A DNA stretch of 64,000 nucleotides from an uncultured Cellvibrio sp. (GCA_946480695.1 CAMLKG010000014.1:1-64000), one strand, 5' to 3'. Counted from the first letter of the stretch, positions 8,619 to 18,334 are shown. Made by a program: numbers and translations. Notes: generated from the letters alone by a model not told the origin.

Positions 8619-9818
8619 TCAAAGTGATTGCATAAATTGTTTGATACGTTGTGCGGCTTCGATACACTCCCCCAAGGGAGCCACTAACGCCATGCGTATG
8701 TAGTCTTCGCCTGGGTTAACCCCGTTTGTTGCTCGCGCTAAAAAACTTCCTGGCAATACAGTTACTTTTTGCCGGGCAAATAATTGTTGCGCGAAACGCT
8801 CGCTGGTAACGGGTGTTCTAGCCCATAAATAAAAACTGGCGTCAGGCTTGGTCACAGGTAATACGCCCGCGAGCACATCCAGCACAGCATCGAACTTCTG
8901 GCGATAGGCGTTACGATTTTCAATTACATGCTTTTCGTCTTGCCAGGCGGCAATGCTGGCCAATTGGGTAGGTACCGGCATGGCGCAGCCGTGGTAAGTA
9001 CGGTAGAGCAAAAATTTCTCAAGGATCCTCGCATCACCACCCACAAACCCGGAGCGTAGGCCAGGCAAATTGGATCGCTTGGATAGGCTATGGAAAACCA
9101 CACAGCGGGCGAAGTCATCGCGGCCCAATTCCGCACAAGCTTGCAGCAAGCCTGCGGGTGGATTGGATTCGTCAAAATACAATTCTGAATAGCATTCATC
9201 TGACGCGATAACGAAATTATATTTATCGGCGAGGGCAATTAAGTCTTTCAGTTGCGCGGTGCTCATAACCGCTCCGGTTGGATTGCCGGGCGAGCAGATA
9301 AACAATAATTGGCAGCGCTGCCAGACGTCTTCCGGCACTTTGGCAAAATCCGGGATAAAATTATTTTCCGGGGTACAGTTTAGAAAATAAGGTTGGGCGC
9401 CGGATAAAATCGCAGCGCCTTCATAAATTTGGTAGAACGGGTTGGGCGAAACAATCAGTGCATTTTGTTCGCTGCGATCAATAATAGCCTGGGCGAACGC
9501 AAACAGGGCCTCGCGGGTGCCATTTACTGGCAATACATGTTTATCCGCAGTGAAGGTGCCTGCGTTTAATTTAAAGCGCTTGGTTGCCCAGGTTGCAATA
9601 GATTCACGCAGCTCAGGCAAACCTTTTGTGGTGGGGTAATGGGAAAGTTTGTCTAAGCTTTTTACCAGGGTTTCCAAAACGAATGCCGGAGGTTCATGCT
9701 TTGGCTCACCGATAGACAACATTATGTCCGTCAAGTGCATGGGTGCGCTAACCGCTGCTTTGAGCGCAGCCAGTTTCTCAAAAGGATAAGGATGTAAGAG
9801 GTTTAAATCCGGATTCAT
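8619..9818 (-). CDS. dapC: N-succinyldiaminopimelate aminotransferase
   Basis: PLP-dependent fold-type I aminotransferase converting N-succinyl-2-amino-6-oxopimelate to N-succinyl-diaminopimelate. 399 aa. The N-terminus (LLHPYPFEKL, LSIGEPKHEPP) is diagnostic of proteobacterial DapC rather than general AspC. SPGNPTG, ASDECYSEL and the PLP-lysine segment SLSKRSNLPGLRSG (Lys247) are present. It starts 17 bases after the glnD stop and ends two bases before nth. The order map-glnD-dapC matches Pseudomonas and fits co-regulation of nitrogen sensing and lysine synthesis, though that link is inference. Confidence 0.95.
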   Translation of the reverse strand: MNPDLNLLHPYPFEKLAALKAAVSAPMHLTDIMLSIGEPKHEPPAFVLETLVKSLDKLSHYPTTKGLPELRESIATWATKRFKLNAGTFTADKHVLPVNGTREALFAFAQAIIDRSEQNALIVSPNPFYQIYEGAAILSGAQPYFLNCTPENNFIPDFAKVPEDVWQRCQLLFICSPGNPTGAVMSTAQLKDLIALADKYNFVIASDECYSELYFDESNPPAGLLQACAELGRDDFARCVVFHSLSKRSNLPGLRSGFVGGDARILEKFLLYRTYHGCAMPVPTQLASIAAWQDEKHVIENRNAYRQKFDAVLDVLAGVLPVTKPDASFYLWARTPVTSERFAQQLFARQKVTVLPGSFLARATNGVNPGEDYIRMALVAPLGECIEAAQRIKQFMQSL

Positions 9819-9835
9819 GGAATTGCTTGGCTCGT

Positions 9836-12616
9836 TTAAAGTTTATCGACGCGTTTATCCAATTGCTCGCGAATCTCCTGCTGTAATCTTTCGCAGGTGG
9901 CGGCATCACTGAGGGGCTTTCCTTCGCTGTCGGCAATAAAGAAAATATCTTCCACCCGCTCGCCCAGTGTGGAAATTTTAGCGTTTAGCAGGTGTATATC
10001 GAAATCCATAAAAATACGGCCGATACAGGCGAGCAGGCCGGGGCGGTCAGGGCTGATGACTTCCAGCACGCTACAGTTGCGAATAGTGTCGGTACTGAGC
10101 GATGTACGCGTGGGTGACGCAAAATATTTCAAACGGCGCGGTGTGCGGCGGCCGATGACTTCCCGGTAGTTGTCAACAAGGCTCAACTCATCTTCCAATG
10201 CCTTTTGGATTTGTTTCAGTAAGGTTGCGTTATTGCCCAGCGGCTTTCCATCTTCATTGAGTACAAAGAATGTATCAATGGTATAACCGGATTTGGAACT
10301 GTAAATCTTGGCGTCCTGAATGCTCAGGTTTATTTGGCTAAGTGCCGTTGCCGCAGCGACAAATACATTTTTTTGATTTTTACTGTAAACAAAAATTTGT
10401 GTGGCGCCCGCCAACTCTTTGCTCGTGGTTTTTTTTATGAGTACTAGTGGCTTATCACCGGTACGGGCCGCAATAGCTTCCGTATGCCATGCGATATCAA
10501 CAAAGTTTTCGCGCAGGAAGTAATCATCGCCCATGTCTCCCCACAGTGCGAGGACTTGTTCTTTGCTTAATCCCTTGCGGGCGAGCTTGCGAATGGCGGC
10601 TTGTTGGGTTTCTTCAATTAAATCGTGTTTATCGACAGTATTTTCCAGGCCGCGACGCAGGGCGCGACGAGTATCCAAATATAGTTGGCGCAACAGGCTG
10701 GCGCGCCAGGTATTCCATAATTCCTTGTTGGTGCCGTTAATGTCGGCCACGGTAAGGCAATACAAATAATCCAGATGCAGCTGGTCGCCTACAGTCAGTG
10801 CAAAATTATGAATAACTTCAGGATCGGAAATATCTTGTTTTTGTGATACTTGGGACATCAATAAATGTTTTTCAACCAGCCAACATACGAGGCGGGTTTC
10901 GCGTGGCGAAATACCGTGACGGGTACAAAACTCTTCCGCGTCTACCGCCCCCAATGTCGAGTGATCACCGCCGCGCCCTTTTCCAATATCATGATACAGG
11001 CCGGAAATATAGAGTAATTCCAATTTCGGTAGGCGCGTCATTATGAGTGCTGCAACCGGGAAATCTTCCTTTGCCGATGGCAACAAGAAATTACACATGT
11101 TTTGCACCACTTTTAAGGTGTGCGCATCCACTGTGTAAATATGGAATAAGTCGTGTTGCATCTGACCTGTGACCTGGCCAAATTCCGGCAGGTATAGACC
11201 CAGGATTCCATAACGCGACATACGCCTTAACTGTTCAACCAACCCGGCAGGTTGCTGGAGCAGTTTTATAAAAAGCTGGGTGTTTTTGGGATTGTGGCGA
11301 AAACTGTCGTCTATTAAATGACGGCTCTCGCGAATCCAACGAATCGTTGAGGCGCGCACACCTTCGATTTGCGGGTCCTGCGCCATAAGCACAAACATTT
11401 CCAGCAGCGCGGAAGGATTTTCTTCAAAAACATAGGTGTGGGTTGCTTCGATAAAATTATCGCGCAATTGAAAGCGTTCATTGATGGACACCACACTTTT
11501 GGTTTTGCCTTTTTGTAAAATTGCTTCCGACAAAAATTGCAGTACCACATCATTTAATTCACGCAAGGCCAATACGGTACGATAGTACTTATGCATAAAC
11601 TGTTCGACCGCCAAGCCTTCATGGTTATCGGTGTAACCGAATAATTTGGCAATTTCACGCTGGTAATCAAATAACAACCGTTCTTCGGCGCGTTTGGCGA
11701 CCATGTGCAAGGCGTAACGAACTCGCCACAAATATTCTTCGCCGGAATTAAGCAGCGAAAATTCCTCGTCGGTGAAAAAACCCTTGCCTTCCAATTGTTT
11801 CAGGGTGCGTACACCGAAATAACGCTTGATAACCCAGCTAATTGTCTGGATATCACGCAGACCGCCGGGTGCATTTTTAATGTTGGGCTCAAGGTTGTAT
11901 TCGGTATCGTTATATTTTTTGTGGCGCTCTTGTTGCTCCTGGTATTTGGCCCGAAAAAATTCTTCGGCGGACCAGATTTTGTCAGGCGCGGATTCCTTAA
12001 CGAGTTCAGTGCGCAACGAAGGGTCGCCTACCAGCGTACGCGATTCCATAATGTTGGTTGCGACAGTGATATCAGCGCGCGCAATTTCAATGGTTTGTTT
12101 GACTGTGCGTACACTGCTGCCGATTTCCAGGCCTATATCCCATAGCAGCGTGAGGAATTTTTCAATATCGTCCTTGCAGGTTTCAAACACGTCCGGACGA
12201 TGAAGGATCAGTAGATCTATATCGGACCCCGGGTGCAATTCGCCGCGTCCGTAACCTCCTACTGCCTCCAGGCTGATACCGTCTGGCCACGCAAATTGGT
12301 GCCAGGCGTAATGCAATACGCAATCGACAAAAAGTGCGCGTTCATACACCAACGCGCGGATATCCTCACCTTCCAGGAAACGGCGATTGGATTGGGTGCT
12401 GGCGGCGTTGATGGCGTCTTTGAATACGGTGATTATGGGATTTTCAGCAAGTGCGCGACGGAATCGGCTTTGATCAAAGAAAAATAAGGGCCGCTCAAAA
12501 TAGGGGACAGAAGACATCGGCATGGGACTGCCGGATTCCCGGATCGGTTGCAACTCGGTTGCGGGTTGTTCGGTGCGCTTTCCGAGTACCCGCGCAATCC
12601 AGTCGTTAATGGCCAT
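9836..12616 (-). CDS. glnD: PII uridylyltransferase/uridylyl-removing enzyme
   Basis: Bifunctional nitrogen sensor that uridylylates PII at low glutamine and deuridylylates it at high glutamine. 926 aa, about 35 longer than E. coli at the N-terminus. Domains: nucleotidyltransferase with GGYGRGEL at 120-127 and metal Asp132/Asp134; HD hydrolase with YHDIGKGRGGDHS near 541; two C-terminal ACT domains (about 735-810 and 850-925), the second starting EVISPDRPGLLA. The ATG overlaps the map stop codon (TAATG), supporting coupling and this start, although Met32 would be nearer the family length. Confidence 0.97.
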   Translation of the reverse strand: MAINDWIARVLGKRTEQPATELQPIRESGSPMPMSSVPYFERPLFFFDQSRFRRALAENPIITVFKDAINAASTQSNRRFLEGEDIRALVYERALFVDCVLHYAWHQFAWPDGISLEAVGGYGRGELHPGSDIDLLILHRPDVFETCKDDIEKFLTLLWDIGLEIGSSVRTVKQTIEIARADITVATNIMESRTLVGDPSLRTELVKESAPDKIWSAEEFFRAKYQEQQERHKKYNDTEYNLEPNIKNAPGGLRDIQTISWVIKRYFGVRTLKQLEGKGFFTDEEFSLLNSGEEYLWRVRYALHMVAKRAEERLLFDYQREIAKLFGYTDNHEGLAVEQFMHKYYRTVLALRELNDVVLQFLSEAILQKGKTKSVVSINERFQLRDNFIEATHTYVFEENPSALLEMFVLMAQDPQIEGVRASTIRWIRESRHLIDDSFRHNPKNTQLFIKLLQQPAGLVEQLRRMSRYGILGLYLPEFGQVTGQMQHDLFHIYTVDAHTLKVVQNMCNFLLPSAKEDFPVAALIMTRLPKLELLYISGLYHDIGKGRGGDHSTLGAVDAEEFCTRHGISPRETRLVCWLVEKHLLMSQVSQKQDISDPEVIHNFALTVGDQLHLDYLYCLTVADINGTNKELWNTWRASLLRQLYLDTRRALRRGLENTVDKHDLIEETQQAAIRKLARKGLSKEQVLALWGDMGDDYFLRENFVDIAWHTEAIAARTGDKPLVLIKKTTSKELAGATQIFVYSKNQKNVFVAAATALSQINLSIQDAKIYSSKSGYTIDTFFVLNEDGKPLGNNATLLKQIQKALEDELSLVDNYREVIGRRTPRRLKYFASPTRTSLSTDTIRNCSVLEVISPDRPGLLACIGRIFMDFDIHLLNAKISTLGERVEDIFFIADSEGKPLSDAATCERLQQEIREQLDKRVDKL

Positions 12617-13389
12617 TAATTAAAGACTTCACCAGTGCGGGCAGTTAATACTTCCACGCCATCCCGGGTTACCACCATGGTGTGTTCCCATTGGGCGGAC
12701 AGGCGGCCGTCTTTGGTTTCTACCGTCCAGCCGTCACTTTTTAATTTGGTGTGTGGTTTGCCCGCGTTAATCATCGGTTCAATGGTAAAGCACATGCCCT
12801 CTTTTAATTCCATGCCGGTGCCGGGGCGGCCATAGTGCAGGATTTGCGGCTCCTCGTGAAAAACCTTGCCGATGCCATGGCCGCAATATTCGCGTACCAC
12901 AGAGTAATAATTTGCTTCGGCGTATTCCTGGATTACGTGGCCAATATCGCCGAGGCGACATCCAGGCTTTACCAGTTTAATGGCTTTGTACATGCAATCC
13001 TGGGTAACTTTAACCAGGCGTTCAGCGTGTGGGGCGGGTGGACCAACAAAATACATAGCGCTGGTATCGCCATGGTAGCCTTCGTAAATAACGGTGACAT
13101 CAATATTGATAATGTCGCCTGATTTAAGCACTTTTTTGTCGGAGGGAATACCGTGGCATACCACTTGGTTAACCGAGGTACAAATTGATTTCGGGAAGCC
13201 CCGATAACCCAGGCACGCGGGGATTGCTTTTTGCACATTTACAATATGATCGTGGCAGATTTTATCCAGTTCGGCGGTAGTAACCCCGGGTTGGACGTGG
13301 GGGCCAATCATTTCCAGTACTTCGGCGGCCATTCGGCCGGCGATGCGCATTTTTGCAATTTCTTCCGGAGTTTTGATAGTAACTGACAT
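12616..13389 (-). CDS. map: Methionine aminopeptidase type I
   Basis: Removes the initiator Met from nascent proteins. 257 aa from ATG 13389; the frame opens at a TTG four codons earlier, but the ATG product (MSVTIKTPEE) matches E. coli Map end to end. Dinuclear metal ligands are present: DVTVIYEGYHGDTS (two Asp), CGHGIG (His), TIEPM (Glu) and WEHT (Glu). First gene of a translationally linked map-glnD pair. In many relatives map is divergent from rpsB; here uxuA intervenes. Confidence 0.96.
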   Translation of the reverse strand: MSVTIKTPEEIAKMRIAGRMAAEVLEMIGPHVQPGVTTAELDKICHDHIVNVQKAIPACLGYRGFPKSICTSVNQVVCHGIPSDKKVLKSGDIINIDVTVIYEGYHGDTSAMYFVGPPAPHAERLVKVTQDCMYKAIKLVKPGCRLGDIGHVIQEYAEANYYSVVREYCGHGIGKVFHEEPQILHYGRPGTGMELKEGMCFTIEPMINAGKPHTKLKSDGWTVETKDGRLSAQWEHTMVVTRDGVEVLTARTGEVFN

Positions 13390-13428
13390 GAATTCGGGCA
13401 AGCTCGACAGTAATTTAACGTATGCGGC

Positions 13429-13459
13429 ATTCTAAACGATTCCTGCCGGGTTTGCCCAA
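13429..13459 (-). promoter_or_regulatory. Candidate map-glnD promoter
   Basis: On the minus strand, TTGGGC (13459-13454) and TAGAAT (13434-13429) are separated by 19 bases, about 40 bases upstream of the map ATG. The spacer is long, so this is only a candidate. Confidence 0.3.
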
Positions 13460-13470
13460 ATCAATCCTTA

Positions 13471-14661
13471 TCAGGCGGTGCGGTGGCGTAAACGGGTGAG
13501 TGCATGTATAACGCCGCGCAGTTCGGCCAGGCCTTTCATCCGGCCCGCGTAGGAGTATCCGGGGTTGATGCCGGGCTTGCCGATTTCCTCGCCCATCAAA
13601 TGGCCGTGATCTGGGCGCATGGCGATGGGTGGTAGGTTAACCCCGGCTTTCTTGCGGCGATCTTCTTCATCCAGTAATGCCTCGATCAAACCCACCATGT
13701 CGTTGTCGCCGTCCAAATGGTCGGACTCAAAGAAGGACCCATCCTCTTCCCGCTTGATATTGCGCAGGTGTACGAAATAGATGCGGTCGCCAAATTCACG
13801 CGCCATAGCAACCAAATCATTGTCACAGCGTGCGCCGTAGGAACCGGCGCAAAGGGTCAGGCCATTGGCGGGACTAGGGACTGCATTGAGCAAAGCGCGG
13901 GCATCATCGGCTGTTGAAACGACGCGCGGTAAACCAAACAGGGAAAATGGCGGGTCATCCGGATGGATGCACATGCGTACCCCGGCTTCCTCCGCGACCG
14001 GAATGACTTCACGGAGGAAGGCAAAGAGGTTTGCCCGCATACCTTCATCACCCATTTTGATGAAGAGATCGATAGCGGCGCGAATGCCCTCGCGGTCGTA
14101 GGAACCTTCCCCGCCGGGCAGGCCGGCAATGATATTTTTTTCCAACAGGACTTTTTCTTCATCGCCCATGGCATCCAGTCGTGCCTTGGCTTTGGCTAAT
14201 ACATCGGGGCGATAGGATTGCTCGGCACCAGGGCGTTGCAATAGGTAAACATCGTACGCAGCGAAGTCGCTCATCTCAAAACGCAGTGCGCGGGCGTTAT
14301 TGGGCAAGGTGTAATTCAGGTTGGTACGGGTCCAGTCAACGACCGGCATAAAGTTGTAGCAGACGTCCTTGATGCCTGCATTGCCCACATTGCGTAAGGA
14401 TTCCTTGTAATTATCTATGTACTGCTGGAAGTTGCCAGTACGGGTTTTGATATCGTTGTGCAGTGGGATACTTTCGATCACGGTCCACTCAAGTCCATGA
14501 TCCTCAATGAGTTTCTTGCGTTCCAGGATGTCCGCCATGGGCCAGGCGGCACCGGTGGGAATGTGGTGGAGCGAGGTGACTATGCCGGTGGCTCCGGCTT
14601 GGGCAATGTTTTGCAGGCTGACGGTATCTTTAGGGCCAAACCAGCGCCAGGTTTCTTTCAT
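13471..14661 (-). CDS. uxuA: Mannonate dehydratase
   Basis: Dehydrates D-mannonate to 2-keto-3-deoxygluconate in glucuronate catabolism. 396 aa from ATG 14661 (METWRW-like N-terminus, as in E. coli UxuA at 394 aa); the frame runs 24 codons further up but without support. ALHHIP-type SLHHIPTG, CYNFMPVVDWTRT, HPDDPP, CAGSYGAR and RPDHGH are all present. No other uronate gene is nearby, so it stands alone between the map and rpsB operons. In a polysaccharide degrader this would serve glucuronic acid released from xylan side chains. Confidence 0.95.
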   Translation of the reverse strand: MKETWRWFGPKDTVSLQNIAQAGATGIVTSLHHIPTGAAWPMADILERKKLIEDHGLEWTVIESIPLHNDIKTRTGNFQQYIDNYKESLRNVGNAGIKDVCYNFMPVVDWTRTNLNYTLPNNARALRFEMSDFAAYDVYLLQRPGAEQSYRPDVLAKAKARLDAMGDEEKVLLEKNIIAGLPGGEGSYDREGIRAAIDLFIKMGDEGMRANLFAFLREVIPVAEEAGVRMCIHPDDPPFSLFGLPRVVSTADDARALLNAVPSPANGLTLCAGSYGARCDNDLVAMAREFGDRIYFVHLRNIKREEDGSFFESDHLDGDNDMVGLIEALLDEEDRRKKAGVNLPPIAMRPDHGHLMGEEIGKPGINPGYSYAGRMKGLAELRGVIHALTRLRHRTA

Positions 14662-14811
14662 GATTGGGTCTCTGGAGTTTTGTTGGTTGATTTCACTAGT
14701 GTACAAGTTGGACGGGGTCCAGCCTAGGGGCAATGCAGTTCCCTATGTTTGGTGAATGGGGGAAAATGGCGGGACTGGACAGGGTTTTTTGTTTATCCGG
14801 GGAATTTTTTG

Positions 14812-14820
14812 TGGTATAAA
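14812..14820 (+). promoter_or_regulatory. rpsB promoter, extended -10
   Basis: TGGTATAAA (TG at 14812-14813, -10 hexamer at 14815-14820) is followed by the GC-rich discriminator ACGCGCC, with no good -35. This resembles the rpsB promoter of other gammaproteobacteria and suits stringent control. The rest of the 356-base uxuA-rpsB gap holds the uxuA upstream region (with a CACTAGTG palindrome of unknown role) and the rpsB leader. Confidence 0.6.
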
Positions 14821-14825
14821 ACGCG

Positions 14826-15017
14826 CCTCTTTTTTCCGGGCTGGGTTAATCCCGCCTGAAATCGAGAAAATCCATTTATTTATTAACAATCGTCACACAT
14901 ACATCGACACGTGAAACCTGGGTGCCGAATGTTTGCTTCTACCTTGAGTAGAGCCACTGCAAACATGCTGGTTGGTGAGCGGGGTGTATGGAGGCCTAAC
15001 CCAGTAGGAATACTAAA
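14826..15017 (+). promoter_or_regulatory. rpsB leader RNA, probable S2 autoregulatory site
   Basis: About 190 untranslated bases precede rpsB. The last part, 14978-15012, contains GGGGTGTATGGAGGCCTAACCC followed by AGTAGGA, closely like the structured element through which ribosomal protein S2 represses rpsB-tsf in gammaproteobacteria. The similarity is from memory of the E. coli leader; folding has not been computed. Confidence 0.55.
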
Positions 15018-15755
15018 ATGCCACAAGTAAGCATGCGCGACATGTTGTCTGCCGGTGTCCACTTCGGTCACCAAACCCGTTACTGGAACCCCAAGATGGG
15101 CAAGTACATCTTCGGTGCACGTAACAAGATCCACATCATTAACCTTGAGCACACTGTTCCAGCCTTCAATGAAGCCCTGGCATTGATTACCCAAATGGCT
15201 GCTCAAAAGAAAAAGATTCTGTTTGTTGGTACCAAGCGCGCTGCGCAAAAAACCATCAAAGAACAAGCTGAACGCGCTGGCCAACCTTATGTTAGCCATC
15301 GCTGGTTGGGCGGTATGCTCACCAACTATAAAACCATCCGCGCTTCTATCCGTCGTTTATCTGAACTGACTACCCAAAGCCAGGACGGTACTTTCACCAA
15401 GCTGACCAAGAAAGAAGCCCTGATGCGCACTCGTGATATGGAGAAGCTGGAGCGCTCTATCGGCGGTATCAAGAACATCGCTGGTTTGCCGGATGCAATG
15501 TTCGTTATTGATGTTGATCATGAGCGTATTGCGATCCAGGAAGCTAACAAATTGGGTATCCCTGTAATCGGTATCGTTGATACCAATAGCAACCCTGAAG
15601 GTGTTGACTACGTAATTCCTGGTAACGATGACGCTATCCGTGCAATCAAGCTCTACGTAACTGCTATCGCCGATGCGTGCCTTGAAGGTTCCAAGTCTGC
15701 CTCTGCTGTACCCAACAAAGATGAGTATGTTGCTGCTGAAGGTGCTGCCGAGTAA
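15018..15755 (+). CDS. rpsB: 30S ribosomal protein S2
   Basis: Late-assembling small-subunit protein that contacts S1 at the mRNA exit. 245 aa (E. coli 241). It starts [27 protein letters not shown]; the segments [29 protein letters not shown] and [15 protein letters not shown] are conserved throughout. AGTAGGA eleven bases upstream of the ATG is the ribosome site. First gene of the rpsB-tsf operon, and its own regulator through the leader in known relatives. Confidence 0.98.
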   Translation: MPQVSMRDMLSAGVHFGHQTRYWNPKMGKYIFGARNKIHIINLEHTVPAFNEALALITQMAAQKKKILFVGTKRAAQKTIKEQAERAGQPYVSHRWLGGMLTNYKTIRASIRRLSELTTQSQDGTFTKLTKKEALMRTRDMEKLERSIGGIKNIAGLPDAMFVIDVDHERIAIQEANKLGIPVIGIVDTNSNPEGVDYVIPGNDDAIRAIKLYVTAIADACLEGSKSASAVPNKDEYVAAEGAAE

Positions 15756-15819
15756 TTTAGCAACCACAGTCATTAAACGACCATAAAGCCCTGTTAGCTT
15801 CACGCCCAGGGTTGTCGGA

Positions 15820-15845
15820 AGAGGGGGGCTTGGCCCCCTTTTTGT
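15820..15845 (+). terminator. Attenuator-like terminator between rpsB and tsf
   Basis: A GC-rich hairpin (GGGGG at 15824-15828 with CCCCC at 15834-15838) is followed by TTTTT, within the 125-base rpsB-tsf gap. It should lower tsf transcription relative to rpsB; partial termination here is known in E. coli. Confidence 0.75.
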
Positions 15846-15880
15846 ACTGAATTTGAACACTTTTATTTGAGGAATTAACC

Positions 15881-16750
15881 ATGAGCGCTGTTACTCCTGC
15901 ACTGGTAAAAGAATTGCGTGAACGCACTGGCCTGGGAATGATGGAATGTAAGAAAGCCCTGGGTGAAGCCAATGGCGACATCGAACTGGCGATTGAAAAC
16001 CTGCGCAAAGTGTCTGGCCTGAAAGCCGCTAAAAAAGAAGGTCGCACTGCGGCTGATGGCGTTGTCGCAGTTAAAGTGGCTGCAGATAACAGCTACGGTG
16101 TTGCTATTGAAGTTAACTCTGAAACTGACTTCGTTGCGCGCGATGCGGGCTTCCTTGCGTTTGTAAACAGCGTATTGGAAAAAGCATTCGCTACCAGGCA
16201 AACCGATGTTGCTGCCGTTATGGCCGGTGAGTTGGAAAATGCACGTGAAGCATTGGTTCAGAAAATCGGTGAAAAAATCAGTGTGCGTCGTATCAGCCTG
16301 GTTGAAGGCGGTGTGGTAGGCGGTTACCTGCACTTGAATAACCGTATCGCGGTGCTGGTGCAGTTGGAAGGTGGTAGCGAAGAAATCGCTAAAGACGTTG
16401 CTATGCACGTAGCTGCGGTTAATCCACAGGTGGTTAGCTCTGACCAAATGCCAGCCGATGTCGTGGAGAAAGAAAAAGAAATCATTCGCGCTCAACCGGA
16501 CATGGCTGGCAAGCCCGCTGAAATCGTTGAGAAGATGATTGTTGGCCGTATCAGCAAGTTCCTGAAAGAAGCTAGCCTGGTTGACCAGCCTTTCGTTAAG
16601 AATCCAGAGCAAACTGTTGCCCAATTCGCCAAAGCCGGTGGTGCGACTGTGAAAAGCTTTGTGCGCCTGGAAGTAGGCGAAGGCATCGAAGTAGCTGTTG
16701 TGGACTTTGCTGCTGAAGTTGCTGCACAAGTGGCTGCGGCTAAAGCTTAA
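15881..16750 (+). CDS. tsf: Elongation factor Ts
   Basis: GDP/GTP exchange factor for EF-Tu. 289 aa (E. coli 283). The N-terminal UBA-like helix bundle has [13 protein letters not shown], and the core has the [12 protein letters not shown] motif that contacts EF-Tu; the C-terminal subdomain carries [17 protein letters not shown] seven bases upstream of the ATG is a good ribosome site. A strong terminator follows. Unlike the tsf-pyrH adjacency seen in E. coli and Pseudomonas, an oppositely oriented GGDEF gene lies between them here. Confidence 0.98.
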   Translation: MSAVTPALVKELRERTGLGMMECKKALGEANGDIELAIENLRKVSGLKAAKKEGRTAADGVVAVKVAADNSYGVAIEVNSETDFVARDAGFLAFVNSVLEKAFATRQTDVAAVMAGELENAREALVQKIGEKISVRRISLVEGGVVGGYLHLNNRIAVLVQLEGGSEEIAKDVAMHVAAVNPQVVSSDQMPADVVEKEKEIIRAQPDMAGKPAEIVEKMIVGRISKFLKEASLVDQPFVKNPEQTVAQFAKAGGATVKSFVRLEVGEGIEVAVVDFAAEVAAQVAAAKA

Positions 16751-16769
16751 TCCGGTTTAATAAGAAATA

Positions 16770-16808
16770 AAAAACCCGCGTAATTTTATGTTGCGCGGGT
16801 TTTTTTAT
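16770..16808 (+). terminator. Rho-independent terminator after tsf
   Basis: The stem AAAACCCGCG/CGCGGGTTTT closes a 13-base loop and is followed by a T-run. With A-rich sequence on the other side it could also act on the convergent GGDEF gene, which ends 45 bases further on. Confidence 0.88.
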
Positions 16809-16852
16809 TCAGGCGCTTACTCAGGATGGTTCCGGTCCATGGAAACTTCTCG

Positions 16853-18172
16853 CTATAAGGTTTCCTCGGCCGCTACACAGCGGTTCCGCCCTTGTTGCTT
16901 GGCTTTATAAAGCGCATTGTCAGCGCGCTTGAAACATGTGGCAAAATCTTCATCGGGCAACCGTTCGCTCACGCCGAAGCTGGCGCTCAGGCGAACCTCT
17001 TCGTTCAGATCAAACCTGTTGCTCGCCACTGCTTCGCGAATCAGTTCAGCCATGGCCATTGCACTTTTCCCGTTTGCTCCCGGCATAATCATGACGAATT
17101 CTTCCCCGCCCCACCGGCCAACAAAATCACCGGCACGCATGTTTTCCTGGATGATTTTGGCAACATGCTGGAGCACCTGGTCACCGGTATCGTGACCATA
17201 TTGATCATTAATTCGTTTGAAATAATCAATATCGGCAACAAGCAATGAATATTTGGGGTTGTCAGACGCACTCAAGTAACCTTTACCTGACAGGCTTGCA
17301 ATTATCTGGTCGATACCGAAACGGTTATAAAGCTGTGTTAGCGGATCAACTGTGGACAGCCGACGGAACTTGTTGGTCTCTTCCTTCAATTGTTCGTTAG
17401 TGCTGCTGAGTTGGGTGATGACCTCGATGTCATGCTTGGTTTGGGCATTTAATTCAATGAGCCTTTTGATGGCGAAGATGAAAATCCCGAGCATCCAGGC
17501 GCTGAGTACGAGTAGGTACCAGTGCTCTACCTTGATCCACTTGCCTTGCAATTCCAGTTTTTCTACAAAAAACGAATGCGTACCCGCCTTTTCCGGTTCC
17601 CCGAAATCCACAGTGATGGCCAGTGCATTGCTGACCTCCGCTGCGGCATCGGAGAGTGGAATGTTGTATTGGGTGAGCCACCAGTCAGCCGCGGCAAATG
17701 CAGTTAATGCAATGCGGTTCTCCTTGTTAAGCTCTTTGGTATGGAGCTGTACGGCGTTGAACTTGCTGCTATTCCTGTCGTTGGTGTTGGAGTACGCCGA
17801 ATTGTAGTTACGGATAGCAATGCGAACCTTATTGGCGGGGCCACTGTAATTCAAATGAATAACCAGGTCTTCATACCGTGACAGGTTCATACCGTGTACC
17901 GGCGAGGTGGCCAGGTCGACGGTCCAGGAGCAGGGGAAATAATTTTTCGGGTAATTCTCCGGGTAATTGCATTTCCAGGCGGTGTGGTCGCCGTTGGTCC
18001 ATTCGGATGACACAGTCCCATCCGGGAGCTTTTCAGTTTGCAGATAAATTGGCTTTCCCCCATACGGAATAAGGACAAGCCGTTTGTCGGGGAGAAAGTG
18101 CACGCCGGCAACCAATATTGCGGTGACTAAGATGGCGGCGAGTAAAATCGAATTAAAGTGTTTATCGTTCAT
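16853..18172 (-). CDS. Membrane diguanylate cyclase with periplasmic sensor
   Basis: Predicted to make cyclic di-GMP. 439 aa from ATG 18172; a GTG at 18193 is an alternative, and neither has a good ribosome site. Membrane segment 8-27, a periplasmic domain of ~190 residues with two Cys (68, 81) and a beta-rich, galactose-binding-like look, a second membrane segment 218-237, a coiled-coil linker, then the GGDEF domain. The active site is GGEEF (355-359), and an inhibitory I-site RAGD lies five residues before it, so product feedback is expected. The ligand is unknown. It is inserted against the direction of the surrounding translation genes. Confidence 0.9.
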   Translation of the reverse strand: MNDKHFNSILLAAILVTAILVAGVHFLPDKRLVLIPYGGKPIYLQTEKLPDGTVSSEWTNGDHTAWKCNYPENYPKNYFPCSWTVDLATSPVHGMNLSRYEDLVIHLNYSGPANKVRIAIRNYNSAYSNTNDRNSSKFNAVQLHTKELNKENRIALTAFAAADWWLTQYNIPLSDAAAEVSNALAITVDFGEPEKAGTHSFFVEKLELQGKWIKVEHWYLLVLSAWMLGIFIFAIKRLIELNAQTKHDIEVITQLSSTNEQLKEETNKFRRLSTVDPLTQLYNRFGIDQIIASLSGKGYLSASDNPKYSLLVADIDYFKRINDQYGHDTGDQVLQHVAKIIQENMRAGDFVGRWGGEEFVMIMPGANGKSAMAMAELIREAVASNRFDLNEEVRLSASFGVSERLPDEDFATCFKRADNALYKAKQQGRNRCVAAEETL

Positions 18173-18326
18173 TATCGGGCTATGACCTTGCACAGTTTGA
18201 TTCCAAAGTATTGCCTACTGGAGACGAATTTCAATGTCATTTTGACAATTAGGCCATTTCCTTTCCTGAACAGTTCACGTCTTGGCTAACCCCATTCAAC
18301 TTGCGCCACCCGCCGTATGGATTTCT

Positions 18327-18334
18327 GTTACACT
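18327..18334 (+). promoter_or_regulatory. Candidate pyrH promoter
   Basis: TGTTACACT (18326-18334) resembles an extended -10 about 70 bases before pyrH, with no clear -35. Some promoter is expected in this 229-base divergent gap because pyrH is cut off from tsf. Confidence 0.3.

Noticed and set aside
15875..16729. 284-codon open frame antisense to tsf
   Set aside because: His/Phe/Ser-rich composition typical of an antisense shadow; tsf is conserved and complete.
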